Program-made: the position numbers and the translations under genes
In this document: positions 45,493 through 56,015 of the stretch, in pieces
Layout of the letters: every line of letters begins with the position of its first letter
How positions within the stretch are numbered: the first letter of the stretch is position 1
Assembly: GCA_020744225.1 (NCBI GenBank)
Contig: JAGMWG010000018.1
Span: 248,001 to 312,000, forward strand
Length of the DNA stretch: 64,000 nucleotides
Reading direction: 5' to 3'
From: Paraphoma chrysanthemicola
Lineage: Eukaryota; Ascomycota; Dothideomycetes; Pleosporales; Phaeosphaeriaceae
Notes under the pieces: generated by a model
What the model saw: only the letters and a program-made list of their open reading frames with translations
Told to the model about the DNA's origin: nothing
The model's database searches: none

Positions 45493-46254
45493 GTCGTGTT
45501 CGCGCTCCTTCGCCATCCAGTTATCATGCCACTGCGTAGCCATGTTGATGAAGTAATTCTGTCGCAATCTCAGTCGGTTGAGAGTCTTCATATGGTCAAG
45601 TCGACGGATCTTGAACCCCAATGGAACCACAAGCGTAGTAAAGTTTGAACGTGGCCCTTCGGTGTCGCGTAGGTGTGGAGTTTCGGATCGTTCGACCGCA
45701 AGCTCAGCGCGTAGATCTGCCGTTATTTTCTCCTGCTTCGCCAGAGCCGCCAAAGCATCCTTGCATTCCTTCCGCATCTTACGCTCAGACGCAAGGTGAC
45801 GTTGCTTCTCGCCCATCGCATCCTTCGCCTTCTCCTCTACCTTCACTGCGATTTCCTTTGCATGCTTTGTCTTCTTATTCGCACCCTTGGTCTTCTGCTT
45901 TAGCTCAGCAATCGTGTCGCATAACTTGCCGTTCTCGCTTTCGGCAGCCGTCAAATTCTCCTTGATTGCAGCATTTTCCTTTCGCAGATTGTAGCACTCA
46001 GTTTCCAGTCGATGAATCCGGCTGACAGTTTCAGCGGGCAGATCGGCATCCGGAGCGATTTTGGAGTAGATGCGACGCTGAAGTTGTTCGATGGTGTTTG
46101 CGTGGTCTTTCTCTCTTGCTTGCGTTTCATCGCGCTCCTTTATCAGAGCCTTGATTACTGCTTCAGCACTTCCCTCTGAGTTTAAGACCGATGATGGCTC
46201 AGCGGGGAAGACTTCGAGCCGCTCTTCAAAGAGCGCATCCAAGCCGTAGCTCAT
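45253..46254 (-). CDS. Coiled-coil protein with acidic repeat
   Basis: Single exon, 333 aa. A long charged coiled coil runs from about residue 35 to 190 (KERDETQAREKDHANTIEQL, KLCDTIAELKQKTKGANKKT, then AVKVEEKAKDAMGEKQRHLA). A short compact stretch follows (FTTLVVPLGFKIRRLDHMKT, then LRLRQNYFINMATQWHDNWM). After it comes an Asp/Glu block of about 14 residues encoded by a GAT microsatellite, and a further acidic stretch. The end (WRSMRGLQNICRKAEAHYKI) is non-acidic and may be structured. No known family is recognised. It heads a group of coiled-coil genes lying between 45 and 56 kb. Confidence 0.6.
45458..45493 (-). repeat. (GAT)n microsatellite inside coding sequence
   Basis: About 12 tandem tca/atc units on the plus strand, read on the minus strand as a run of Asp codons. 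Such coding trinucleotide tracts are prone to length change between strains. Confidence 0.9.
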
Positions 46255-47227
46255 CTGACAGGCGTGAGACCTACTTATACACGGAAATGCGAGCTGTTGT
46301 ACGTACCGCTCCAGTTAAGGCTTGCGCTGCGACGGAGGGACACGAAAACACGAAGGTTTTGAGGGCATTTCTGGCCTGATGGAACGGCTGTGAGGTGAGG
46401 TGAGTGCGCGTGTGCTCGAAGCACGGCCATCACGTGAATGCGTGACGCGCTAATACAACCTTGGAACAGTAGAAGTTGTCATTCAAAGGTCACTTATAGG
46501 CTTTTCAGGTTACTAGCATGAAGCTTCCGATTGCTGTGCTGTGACATCTACCGAGAACTTCTCTTTATTCTCGCATGACACCATTGGTCGCAGCCCTGCC
46601 CGATCCGTATACTACGAAATTGACAATGATGATCAGGTACAAAGCCTTCCCGCTGCCCTCTGACCACACTGGTCTTCTTGGAATCACCTGAGTCAATTAT
46701 CCCAGCCTTCACAGCCGCGCCTACTTCCTGGATCCATTGTTCCCCTTGCGCTGCGGCCGCACTTCTTCTCACTCAAGCTCATGAGAAGTAGCTACTTCAG
46801 CTTTGCTATGACCTGCCTCGGGACCCTGCCTTACTTTGACTGCAGGAGCTATAATGCACACTACTGGTGGTGCGGTGGCTACCGCAAAATTCTTCTTAGG
46901 TGGTTGAGTTTGTAGGCTAGGAAGAGCAGGGAACAACTCGCGTGGTTGTGGCCTGGCACGAGATGAGACTGGCAGCCGCGCAGGAGAGGCCCAATCTTGG
47001 TCGGAGTTCGCATTTTTGTTAACAATGTCGCCAGCAGGTTGCTCGTTGCTGTTTGACATCTTATTGCCGACAGTAGTTTCAGACAACTCGGGCTTCACGG
47101 CACCTCTGGCGGCGGGCTGTTTGAGGTCTCGCAATTGGCGCTAGACCTTACAGATTTAGCTCTCAATTTTTTCCTTCTCAGCCTGTATTTTCGACTTCTC
47201 GGATTCTGCGTCAGTTAGCATGTTCGT
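46255..47227. other. Spacer with doubtful frames
   Basis: Between two coiled-coil genes. Two minus-strand frames, 46769-47059 (begins MSNSNEQPAGDIVNKNANSD) and 46548-46772 (contains EQWIQEVGAAVKAGIIDSGD), look partly gene-like. A GTAAGG donor ends the first near PAVK. I could not join them in phase. They may be a degraded or unannotated small gene. Confidence 0.35.
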
Positions 47228-49017
47228 CTAGAAAGCAATCGTGCCGTCCAGGTGGTCAAGGTCGCGAGTGTACCTATCGATCGGCGCAGGATTATGTGTG
47301 GTCGTGGCATACTGCTGGTGAATATGAGTCCGTTTCGAGGCAGATGTCGTGGCTGTATCTTGAGCTTTCTTCAGGGATGTAACCTGCTGGTGCAAGTCAT
47401 CTCGGTCTTGGGTGATCTGCTCGAAGTCTGCCTGCAGCTCTATCATGGCTGTCTCGAGCTGTTCGTGATTGGTTTTAATTTGCTCGTAGCCTTCTCTGAT
47501 GACACGAGCTTCTTCAGCAGCAGCGTATCGGCTGCCATCGGACTCGGCTTTGCACTGAATCAATCGTTGATTCTCCTTCTTTAACCTGGCGACTTCTTTT
47601 AGCAAATCATCTCGCTCAGTGATAGTTTTCTTGTGCAAAGCTGCCTCGAGTGATGCGGTGGTGAGCTGGCTGCGTAGACTAGAGGTCGTCTCTTTGACCC
47701 TTTTCTCAACGTCCTGGTAGTGCTTGGCCTTTTGCTTCTTCAGGTCAACCCTCTCTTTGTTAAGCTCGTCCTGAGTAAGACTCAAATTTGCCTTGAGCTC
47801 AAGATAGCTCTCACGGGACTTGACTGCCTGCGCAATCATTCCCTCGTTTTGGGATAAAAGTTCGTTGATTCGATCGTTCTTCTCTTCCACCTTAACAAGC
47901 CAGCGATTTTCCGAGCGTCTTAAGTTGTCCCTCATATATTTGAGAGGCATAAGACAAGCTTCAAAACAGCCATGGCAATCTTTAGTGGAATTCCAGGACC
48001 GCCAGGCCTCAACCAGACTTGTACACTTGCGCCGTGGGGTCTTGTAGGAATGGTTTAGGAAGCTTTTAATCCGCCACAAAAAGGTTCGGGCTAGTCCGGA
48101 GCCTAAACCTTCGCCACCTATTTCGGTAATGACGGAGAACAAGTCGACAATCTCTCCAGCTTCTCTTATTTTGCTGCCATTCGGGACTGCATTGGAAAAC
48201 AGCGGCATGCAGATCTTGTCCATCATTGTCACGAACTCAGCTTGAGCATCGAACTTGCATATCAGTGCTTCAGGCAGGGTTGCGCGACATCCGTATGGCT
48301 GATTGTTTGGTGCTGAAATTTCTGGGCCACCATATGCGCATACAGTTTGCAGCCATTTCGCAAATAGCTGAGTGGCTTTTGGTCGGAATGTGAGACCCGG
48401 AAAAGCTTGTAATATCGCTAAGTATGGGAGGAGTACCTTGTTGTCGATGATATGAAACCTATCGATATCATTTTCAAGACAAACATCTAGGTAAACCTCA
48501 AGGGCCTTCATTTGACGTTCGTCCTCGCGTGATTCGAGTGAGTCAGCGACCTGTTGAGCAGCGGCAGCGACTTCAGGCAATGCGGGTGACAGCAAACTAC
48601 TCAGTGTTGTGAAAGAACCAATGACCCCGCCGACTTTCGTATCATCCGATTGTTCCGATTGCGCTGTCGCATGGTGGTTTTCAGAGTTGTTCAGCCATTT
48701 GCGATACTTGACTGTAAGCTCATTGACTTTCGATCGAATGCATATATCCGGATGGTCATGAAAAGATCCGAGGGCAGGCAGAACACCGGTCGCATTCACT
48801 ATTGCAGCGCTTGCTATTCCGTTATCGAGAACTTCAAGTAGTTCGATTGAAGTATCGCGTGCCTTTATGTTCGTTGCGACTCTGGCTTCGTTGATCTTTT
48901 CTTTTAGAATTTGGACCAATGGTATCGTGATGGCGGGCTTGAATGCTGTCCGGAACCCTCAGATTTGGCGCTATACCTAAGCAAGAGATTTTACTCACTA
49001 GTATCGCTGCTGCTCAT
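47228..49017 (-). CDS. Helical-repeat and coiled-coil protein, 582 aa
   Basis: Two exons, 49017-48999 (MSSSDT) and 48957-47228, over a short 41-nt GTGAGT...GAG intron. The junction gives SDT-RFRTAFKPAITIPLVQ, which continues smoothly into ILKEKINEARVATN. The first 320 residues look like an alpha-helical repeat domain (ELLEVLDNGIASAAIVNATG, VYLDVCLENDIDRFHIIDNK, LLPYLAILQAFPGLTFRPKA). This is VHS/ENTH-like only in a general sense. Residues 330-530 form a continuous coiled coil (KVEEKNDRINELLSQNEGMI, LEAALHKKTITERDDLLKEV, QLETAMIELQADFEQITQDR). The tail is Thr/Ser/His-rich. No family is recognised. It could be a cytoskeletal or tethering protein; that is a guess. Confidence 0.65.
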
Positions 49018-49546
49018 CCCGTCGGCTTCGAGTAAGAACTTCGAGCATTAGTGTGCTATTGCATATAGATTAGATTTATTGGTTCTGCTACAGAGAATGC
49101 CTGAGTATGTGGAATGATGTTGATGTTGAGGCACCCGCAGTAATCCGTATTATCGGGGGCGTTGCCCTGGAAGCGGGCAAACGGCGCGTGCAAAGCGACA
49201 CTGATCGAAACCAATGGAACACCGAATCGGCAGATTCGAGAGAATCTGTCTAGAGGCATAAGTGAAAACCGGTCTAACTCGTCGTTCACCTTAGGCATGC
49301 CGAATGCCTCACAGCTTGATCGCTATATCATCCACCACATACTTGATCTTCCTCCTCAGCAGAGCCTTCCTTTCGCCCTGCATAGGTTCTCGTGCACTCA
49401 TTCATGAAACCTTGGCAATAGTGCCATATCCGTGAGATGTCAGTCATTTCAGCGTCCATCGATGGCGAAGTGGCAGCATGGATGAGGGCTATAGCGGCTG
49501 AGTTCGAGTCCTCGAGCGAGTCCGTCTTACGTCCGTCGACTGCTAC
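49018..49546. other. Divergent spacer
   Basis: 529 bp between two divergent genes. Nothing supported. Confidence 0.5.
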
Positions 49547-50115
49547 ATGACTCCGTGTCTCACTAATGATAAGATGTCGGCTTCAAGTACGGGCAGCCGC
49601 TCACAGTGGGTCCATCCGACGTGTACGTCGCATCCACCGCAACACATGCCAAGCGCAGTGAGGATGCCAGGGGTCTCGACTTGTCTGGAACGATTACCCA
49701 CAGAGATCTGCTTGCGTGCGCTTTCTGTTACAAAATTGGCGATGTTCTTCCATGCTGCAAGGATATCACATCACCTTGCCGCCATTGCGCTCGTCTCGCC
49801 GTTCGCGAGGAAGAGTACGAGTCCCAGCTCGTCACCCTCCGCGCCAAAACTACACGACTCGAATCTGAGACACCAGAGCAGAGGCAAAAACGTCTTTGTG
49901 CAGAGAAGAATGCTAAAATTGACCAATTGAGAAGGGAAGTCGAGAAGGTGCGAAAAGAAGGACAGCAGCTGTACCACGACTTCACGAAGCGAGAGGAGAC
50001 GCTAGCGGCGATGCAGCACGAGTTGGGGGCGATGAAAGCCGGGTATAAAATCGAGAGGAGGCAGGAATACACCATGAAGGAAGCGAAAGGGAAAAAGGGA
50101 AGAAATAAGCGATGA
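49547..50115 (+). CDS. Small cysteine-motif and coiled-coil protein A
   Basis: Best model: exons 49547-49605 and 49659-50115 over a 53-nt GTGGGT...CGCAG intron, 171 aa. A later in-frame ATG at 49574 would shorten it by nine residues. The key segment LLACAFCYKIGDVLPCC followed by KDITSPCRHCARL fits CX2C-X8-CC-X6-CX2C, a likely metal-binding or disulfide motif. A basic coiled coil follows (EEYESQLVTLRAKTTRLESE, KIDQLRREVEKVRKEGQQL), ending in a Lys/Arg tail (KEAKGKKGRNKR) that could be a nuclear or RNA-binding signal. The same layout occurs in the gene at 55360. The family is not recognised. The N-terminal splice is moderately uncertain. Confidence 0.55.
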
Positions 50116-50826
50116 TGAGTAAGCCATTGACCGGGATACTTATGCTCCCGAGAAGCTGCAAACGAGATGTGGTAAACTCAAGGCGATGGGTCCTTCCGGG
50201 AAAAAACATAAATATTCAAGCATGGCGAGAACGAGCATTGAGTACATCCGCTAGGGTGATCGTCATAATTCGGCCGGATGATGCTGTCAGCATTTCACTT
50301 AGGTCGAGCACATAATGGAAAGCCATACAGTATTGCCTTTGGTGCTGCATCCATCTCCTGCGTGATGTCGACTAAGACATTGCCTTCATTAATACCTGTT
50401 CGAGCGTTCTGTATGTCCTCAGAAACTTTTGTTGATATGTGCGGGCACGTTCGGAAAGATCCGCCAAAGCTCTTCAGGGCCCACTATCGCTGCAATGACA
50501 GAGAGTAACGCAACTGACCTTCGCGAATGAGAGCACGTGTGATTTATTCCGGCGCTGGCGTTGCCGCGATACGGGAACTCAGGCACGGGATATCTAGCGT
50601 TCTCACCTTGGTAACTAGCGTATCTAACCTATGCCATCACACCGGGCAGAGCTATGGTTCGCACCAACTAAATTGACTTGAAGAACCATGGTTATAAGAG
50701 CGACTAGACTCTCAATATGAGTCACACGCTCATATAAAATCTGGAAGTGCTTTCCAATTTGTCACGATCGCCATCATCACAAACACGATTAACTGCAACA
50801 TATCGACTTTATCCGACCTACTCAAA
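50116..50826. other. Upstream of DUF3669 gene
   Basis: 711 bp between two plus-strand genes. A TATAAAA box lies at 50733-50739, about 90 bp before the DUF3669 start codon. No gene seen. Confidence 0.5.
50733..50739 (+). promoter_or_regulatory. TATA box
   Basis: TATAAAA, about 90 bp upstream of the ATG at 50827; a suitable distance for a short 5'-UTR. Confidence 0.45.
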
Positions 50827-51852
50827 ATGTCGAACTTCGACAACAAGTACCATTGCATTGGAAAAGGGTTTTGCGGCAGCGTCTGGACTCTGGAAAACGA
50901 CCAGGACGAGTCTCTCGTGGCAATCAAGCGCGAAGACGGCGGCCCTGGCTGCTCCATCACAAACGACTACGAGATGCATCTTCGTGTTCTCAAAAGCGCA
51001 CAAGCAAATCCTCCCTCAGTGGCGCTCTCTATAACGCAATGCCACCAGCTCATTCAACCTTCCGACCCCTGGTTGGACTCGCGCTTACAACACTTTCCAC
51101 ATGGCTACTCCCCATGCCGCGCGCTTTTATCAGAGCGCATTCCAAAAGTCCCACGGAAGATTAGCGACAAGATCGTGGATCTTTCTTGTGCTGGCAATCT
51201 TTTGCTGGGTACTTTCGTCAAGATGAATCCAGGTGACGACGCCTGCCTAATTCGGCCGTATTTGGGACGTCGACGCCATCGCCACGAAACAAGTAAATCG
51301 CGTTTCCAGCGCTTCAGCCTCCGGAATGTGCCTTTTTGTATCGACCAGATGGAGCAACTTGGCCTGGACTTCAAAGTCTACGCGGAGACCATGGCGGAGG
51401 CTCTGGCACTGATGTACTGGGGAGCTCAGGTTGATGCAAATGATGTTGAGTTTGTGTTGGCACCGCCGCGAGAAGCGGAACATTCTGATTCGGCCCATTT
51501 TCAGTCTGACTTCCTGGGGACTCATCGCATGTGGATTTTGGACTTCGACTGTTGTCATCGACTCTCGATGGATGAAGTTGGGATGAAACAAGCTTGTGCG
51601 GCGTTCTACAGGAACGACCCCTTTTTCCCGCGGCCGGGGAGCGGAGATACAGCGGATGAAGAGTTGTGGGAGGTTTTCAGGCAAAGGTTTTTGTTGGCCA
51701 GTAGGCGTATATTGGGAGAGGAAAGACCGCGCGAGTGTCGATTTGCAGAGGGTTTAATAGAGCATATTGAGCGGGAGGGAAGGGCACAGGCGAGGCGAAA
51801 GAACGACTTGATTCTTGCAGATCACGCATTGAGCTGCCTAGATAGTATGTAA
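50827..51852 (+). CDS. DUF3669 protein
   Basis: Single exon, 341 aa, of the fungal DUF3669 family (often labelled zinc finger protein; role unknown). The N-terminus (YHCIGKGFCGSVWTLENDQD, then LVAIKREDG) resembles a kinase glycine loop and VAIK lysine. The middle and C-terminal parts have the family blocks: RFQRFSLRNVPFCIDQMEQL, YAETMAEALALMYWGAQVDA followed by NDVEFVLAPPRE, and MWILDFDCCHRLSMDEVGM. AFYRNDPFFPRPG and LWEVFRQRFLLASRRIL close the domain. The HxDxxxxN and DFG motifs of active kinases are absent or changed. It is therefore best seen as a kinase-fold relative with unknown function. DUF3669 genes are often multi-copy and variable in plant-associated and soil fungi. Confidence 0.88.
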   Translation: MSNFDNKYHCIGKGFCGSVWTLENDQDESLVAIKREDGGPGCSITNDYEMHLRVLKSAQANPPSVALSITQCHQLIQPSDPWLDSRLQHFPHGYSPCRALLSERIPKVPRKISDKIVDLSCAGNLLLGTFVKMNPGDDACLIRPYLGRRRHRHETSKSRFQRFSLRNVPFCIDQMEQLGLDFKVYAETMAEALALMYWGAQVDANDVEFVLAPPREAEHSDSAHFQSDFLGTHRMWILDFDCCHRLSMDEVGMKQACAAFYRNDPFFPRPGSGDTADEELWEVFRQRFLLASRRILGEERPRECRFAEGLIEHIEREGRAQARRKNDLILADHALSCLDSM

Positions 51853-52086
51853 CATTCTGCAGTAGCTACATCAAACTAGACACTTATGCTTGACTTTCTG
51901 TAGATTAGGCTACCAAGAGACTTTAGGTACAGCTGCTATTGTACAGAAACGTGCAACGTGTACTTCAGTACCTATCACACACATGCCTACCTCCGCTCCT
52001 GCCCGCTAGAGGATGCTAAAATCACAGCTGGATGACATCCGGGCTAAAGTCCTTGAAAGCCACATTCTAGCGATGCACCGACAGTC

Positions 52087-54857
52087 TTATTTCGATATGC
52101 TTATGTCCGTCCTACTTCTTTCCTTTCCGCCCAACCTTTCCTTTTGGCCAGCACTCGACCAAGACTCATCCTGACCAACCGAATTCTGCATAACCTCGAT
52201 AGATTGTACAAAGGTCTGCCTGTGAGGTTGCGCCTGCGAGCTAACAAGATGCTGAGCCGCGCCAGGGGGCAGTCCATGTGCCTGTCTCAGGGTAGGCCAA
52301 GCTTGATGAGGACCTATTGCAGAGGCAGAACGCTGACGCGCCACAGGATTTCCTGGTGGAGCACCTTCTGAAACGACACGAGGATGTTGCTGCCGAGAAT
52401 TGGTGGCGTTGTTGAGTTTGCTTAAGGGGTCGCGGTCGACGTCTCGTTGCTGGAAGTTTGTTTCTTGCCATGATGAAGTCGGTGCTGTTATCTGATTTGG
52501 ATGCGCAGTGAACGTGGGGTCAATGTCGCGTGGAGATGCTGACAGTGAGATCGCATCGTCCGCGACGTTATCTTCCGACAACTTATTCGATTCTGCAGCA
52601 TCGATAATTGGAAGGAATGAGTCCTGTTCGGATGGACCATCCGCACTTCCGATGGCAGCAGGTTCACTGGCGGCTTCTTTCTTCATCTGCTCCTCCGTAA
52701 AGATATCCTCAATCTCAGCAATATCTTCCTCCATCTTGGCAAGCTCAGCCTCCATGTTTCTTCCCGGAATCTCTGCAAGATCGAGTTGCTTCTGCCAATA
52801 GACTTTGACCCCTTCGAGGTGTCTATCGTCTACCCTTATAGTCTCCACAGAGTGGATTGATGCGTTTAGCGAAACCTTGGATGCTGCTTGAGCTTCGGAA
52901 GCATTGTGGGTGGGATCCTTCTTTCGTAGTTCGTCGCGTTCAGCCACTGCGTCATTGAGCTGACCAAGGAGTACATCACGCTCATCCTTGATCTGTTTGT
53001 AGCCGTCTGCAAAGCTTTTCCACTGATACGCTTGATTTATGAGGTCGTGAAGTTCTTTCTCAACAGCGGCCTTGGCCAGCGCTAGATGAGCCTTCTCATT
53101 CTCTACAGTTCGAATTTTCATCTCGGTGTTTTCGAGCTTGATGAGCGTTGCTTTATGTAGGCAATTCTTCGCATTTGCATCGTCGATTTGGGTCCGAAAC
53201 CGCTCCGCTTGCATTCGCAGAGCTTCCTTATGCTCAGATTTCTGTTGCATTTGTTTCTCATGTGCGCTGTCCCGAGCTTCTTGGAGCGTGGTTGCAGCTT
53301 GAAACTCGTACAATTGTAGTTCAAGAGTCTGTGACTCATGCTCGTCCTTTAGCTAAGATACAAGTTCTTACCATCTTCGTTGATTTGTTTGAGCTGTAGA
53401 TTCTGAAGCAGATGCTTATTGTTTGCATTTGCCTTTCCAGCTTTTTCGCGTTGCTTGCAAATGGTCTTGAGCTCGTTGAAGAAGGCCTTCATGAGATCCT
53501 GCCGTGATTTTTCGGCAGCATCTTGTACCGATCTCCTAGTTGCTACCAGAGATCTCCGTTCTGCCACTTTTCTATGAATGTTGGACTGCGAACTGAGAGA
53601 AGAGCTCGGTTCAAGACGTCGGGTTTCGTTATTCAGGTTTGAAATGGAAGCTTGATGCTCTATCTGTGTTGTCGTGTTGTTGATGAGATTGTTACCGTAT
53701 GCCACGAGCGAATTGTGGAGCGACCGGAACGATGGCGAAAGCTGAAACATGTCGAAAGGTTCCAGTGCAAGTATACTCGTGGCACATGTAATAAATGCGT
53801 CGAGGGACTTCTTGTCGGCAGCAGCATCTAGTGATTCTTGAGATGGTGGGTTTTCAGCATATTTTGGAAGATTGGATCCGCTTGTTTCTGCAATAGACCT
53901 CTCGGTGGCGGTAGTGAACATAGGTGGCGCGCTCTTGTTGAATTGTCGCTTGGCTCGAGAACCCTCGTCCTTTCCAGCCTCATCCATTACTGGTGAGTGA
54001 CCTGCTTGGCGCTTTGGCACGAACGATGGTTCGTCATCTGTAAAATCATCTTCAACAGTAGCCGCATATGGGTTCGGAGTCTTGGTCTCTGGCTGTGATT
54101 TGGCTGCTACTTTCTCAGGTGTCGACAATATCGACGCTTCACAGCGTCTAGGAAGTGCATCACGCTGTACTTCGACATCAGAGCCAAAAGTAGAAGCTGG
54201 GGCTTGCGCTGGGGCATCCGGTGCCTGACTTCGGAGAGGTTCCGGGGAATCGAACGTGAATCGCGATTCTGAATCGATCGATTTCGTTGTCGCCCCAAAT
54301 CCGAAGGGCCTACGCTTGGAGACGTATGAGCCAGAACCATAGTCACTTAATAGCGAGCCTTTCTGTACATCCTCTTTCTGATGCCATGAATTAGGCGCGG
54401 CGCCGAATGCGAGTGGGTTCCTAGGCCTAGTCGGTATGCTCATTGGTGCAGCAAAGTTGAACGACGCTGGCTCCAACAAAAGTGATGGCTTCTCGGGTTC
54501 AGTTGAAGTTGTCATCGGCGCACCAAATCTGACAGGTGCCGGACTAGCACAGAAGGGGTATTCTGCGGTTTCTGTTGCATTCTGGAAAGCAGGTCGAGTG
54601 CTCGGGCGAAGACATGAAGGTGCTGGAGCCGGGATCGACGAGTGAATAGTATGGGTGGATTCATACCCTGATACGTGCAAATCCGCCTTCAGGCTATCGC
54701 TCAATGCGTTGATCGCGCTATCATGAGACGAATACACTTGTGCAACCGGGCTCGTAGGTTCACTCGGAGCGTTTGAGTATGTCGAACTCGCGCTGGAACC
54801 GTCTGAGCTGGAAGACATGTCGACGAGTGTTTCGAGCGATCCAGCTTCCAGATTCAT
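52087..54857 (-). CDS. Long low-complexity/coiled-coil protein, junction uncertain
   Basis: Two open segments that look like one gene. Segment 1 (54857 to about 53365) starts MNLEAGSLETLVDMSSSSDG. It is Ser/Pro-rich with a few Phe-Gly pairs (PFGFGATTK), then coiled coil ending KHLLQNLQLKQINEDG. Segment 2 (about 53352-52087) continues as coiled coil (KDEHESQTLELQLYEFQ, then EKELHDLINQAYQWKSFADG) and has no early ATG. A strong donor (ATG|GTAAGA) ends segment 1 in phase 1. The nearby acceptors all give phase 0 for segment 2, so the simple join shifts frame. A 74-nt intron to a later acceptor (TTTCAAG|CT) restores the frame but drops about 15 coiled-coil residues. A frameshift in the sequence or a decayed gene is also possible. 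Family not recognised. Confidence 0.55.
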
Positions 54858-55359
54858 CGTGAATTGCGTTCCGGAGAGAACGAAGTGGGATATCTCTTGA
54901 GATGCAATGTTCGGATGAAAGCCTCAAATCGATGGGAAGTGCGGCGGCACTAGAAACCAGTCAGGACGAAAAACAGGGCGATCGAATGTGGGTTGCACGT
55001 ACCTGAAGAACGTCGGCCGTTTCGGGGGAATGTTTGATCGGTCAATTCATGGGTGTGAGTTGAGCCCCTAGAAGTTGATAGTAGCTGTTGAACTGTGTCG
55101 ATGGCGCAGGAATGATCGATGTGTTTTCGTGATATATCTCAAAGGTACCGCATGCCGCGTTTGCACGTGACGTAGTGCTTGTTTCGCGCTTCTCACAGTC
55201 GCCTTTCCCTCCTAGCGGGCGTGAGTGCGAGAAGAAGGCGCACATATATACTCACATCGAGCTTCTCTCAATAATCATCTTCCAACTTACGACCTCCTTT
55301 CAGCCAACGATTCCCCACACTCGTACAGCACACACCAATCACACCATCTCCACTCGAAC
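54858..55359. other. Divergent spacer
   Basis: 502 bp. A TATATA stretch at 55245-55250 lies about 110 bp upstream of the ATG at 55360. No gene seen. Confidence 0.45.
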
Positions 55360-55797
55360 ATGCCAGACCAAAATCTCAACCACGGGGCAGAACAACATTT
55401 CAGAAACCTCGCTGAATGTCTAGTCTGCCCCCTTTTCCCCGCCTCTCCCCCCTGCTGTCTCTACCCCCTCAAACCTCACCCCTGCCCACACTGCACATCT
55501 CTCTCCAACTTGCTCTCCTCAACCACCCCAGCCCAACCATCATCCCAGACTCTCCGCCAAGGAAAACAAGACCACTCCTCAAGCCTCAAACTCGCAGCCC
55601 ACGCACAAGACGCCGAAAACGCAAGACTGAAGAAGGAGTTGGCGGACAAGAAGAAGGTACTGGAGGGAAAGAAGAAGGCGGTGGAGGAAGTGGTGGGGAG
55701 GAATAGGTTTCAGAGGTGGAAGAGGGGAGTGGAGAAGAAGAGAGTAAGGGAAAAAGCGGATGGAGAAATTAGAATTCGAGGGTTGGGGAAAAGATGA
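55360..55797 (+). CDS. Small cysteine-motif and coiled-coil protein B
   Basis: Single exon from the ATG at 55360, 145 aa. An alternative upstream frame without a good start was rejected. The N-terminal motif AECLVCPLFPASPPCC followed by LYPLKPHPCPHC reads CX2C-X8-CC-X8-CX2C, the same spacing as protein A at 49547 except for the second gap (8 against 6). After a Ser/Thr/Pro-rich linker a basic coiled coil follows (AENARLKKELADKKKVLEGK, KKAVEEVVGRNRFQRWKRGV). It ends in a Lys/Arg-rich tail. Possible metal binding; function unknown. Likely a diverged paralogue of protein A. Confidence 0.55.
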   Translation: MPDQNLNHGAEQHFRNLAECLVCPLFPASPPCCLYPLKPHPCPHCTSLSNLLSSTTPAQPSSQTLRQGKQDHSSSLKLAAHAQDAENARLKKELADKKKVLEGKKKAVEEVVGRNRFQRWKRGVEKKRVREKADGEIRIRGLGKR

Positions 55798-56015
55798 GGA
55801 GGGCGAGATTGTGAAATGAAGACTTGAAAGAGAATGGGAGGGAGCAATGAAAATTTGGTGTAAGCGAGCCGAAGGACTGATGTCAAGGATGGCACTTGGC
55901 GCACCACACTCTTCGCTCAGCGGAGGATATGGAAGAATCCTGGGATAAATGTATATACTATCCAGAATAAGACGCAGAAATTGCAATAAGGCGTACATTT
56001 CGGCCGTGGCTTAAA

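Noticed and set aside
49480..49540. Sequence with a GTTCGAGTCC box resembling a tRNA T-arm
   Set aside because: No matching D-arm, anticodon arm or acceptor stem could be drawn around it.
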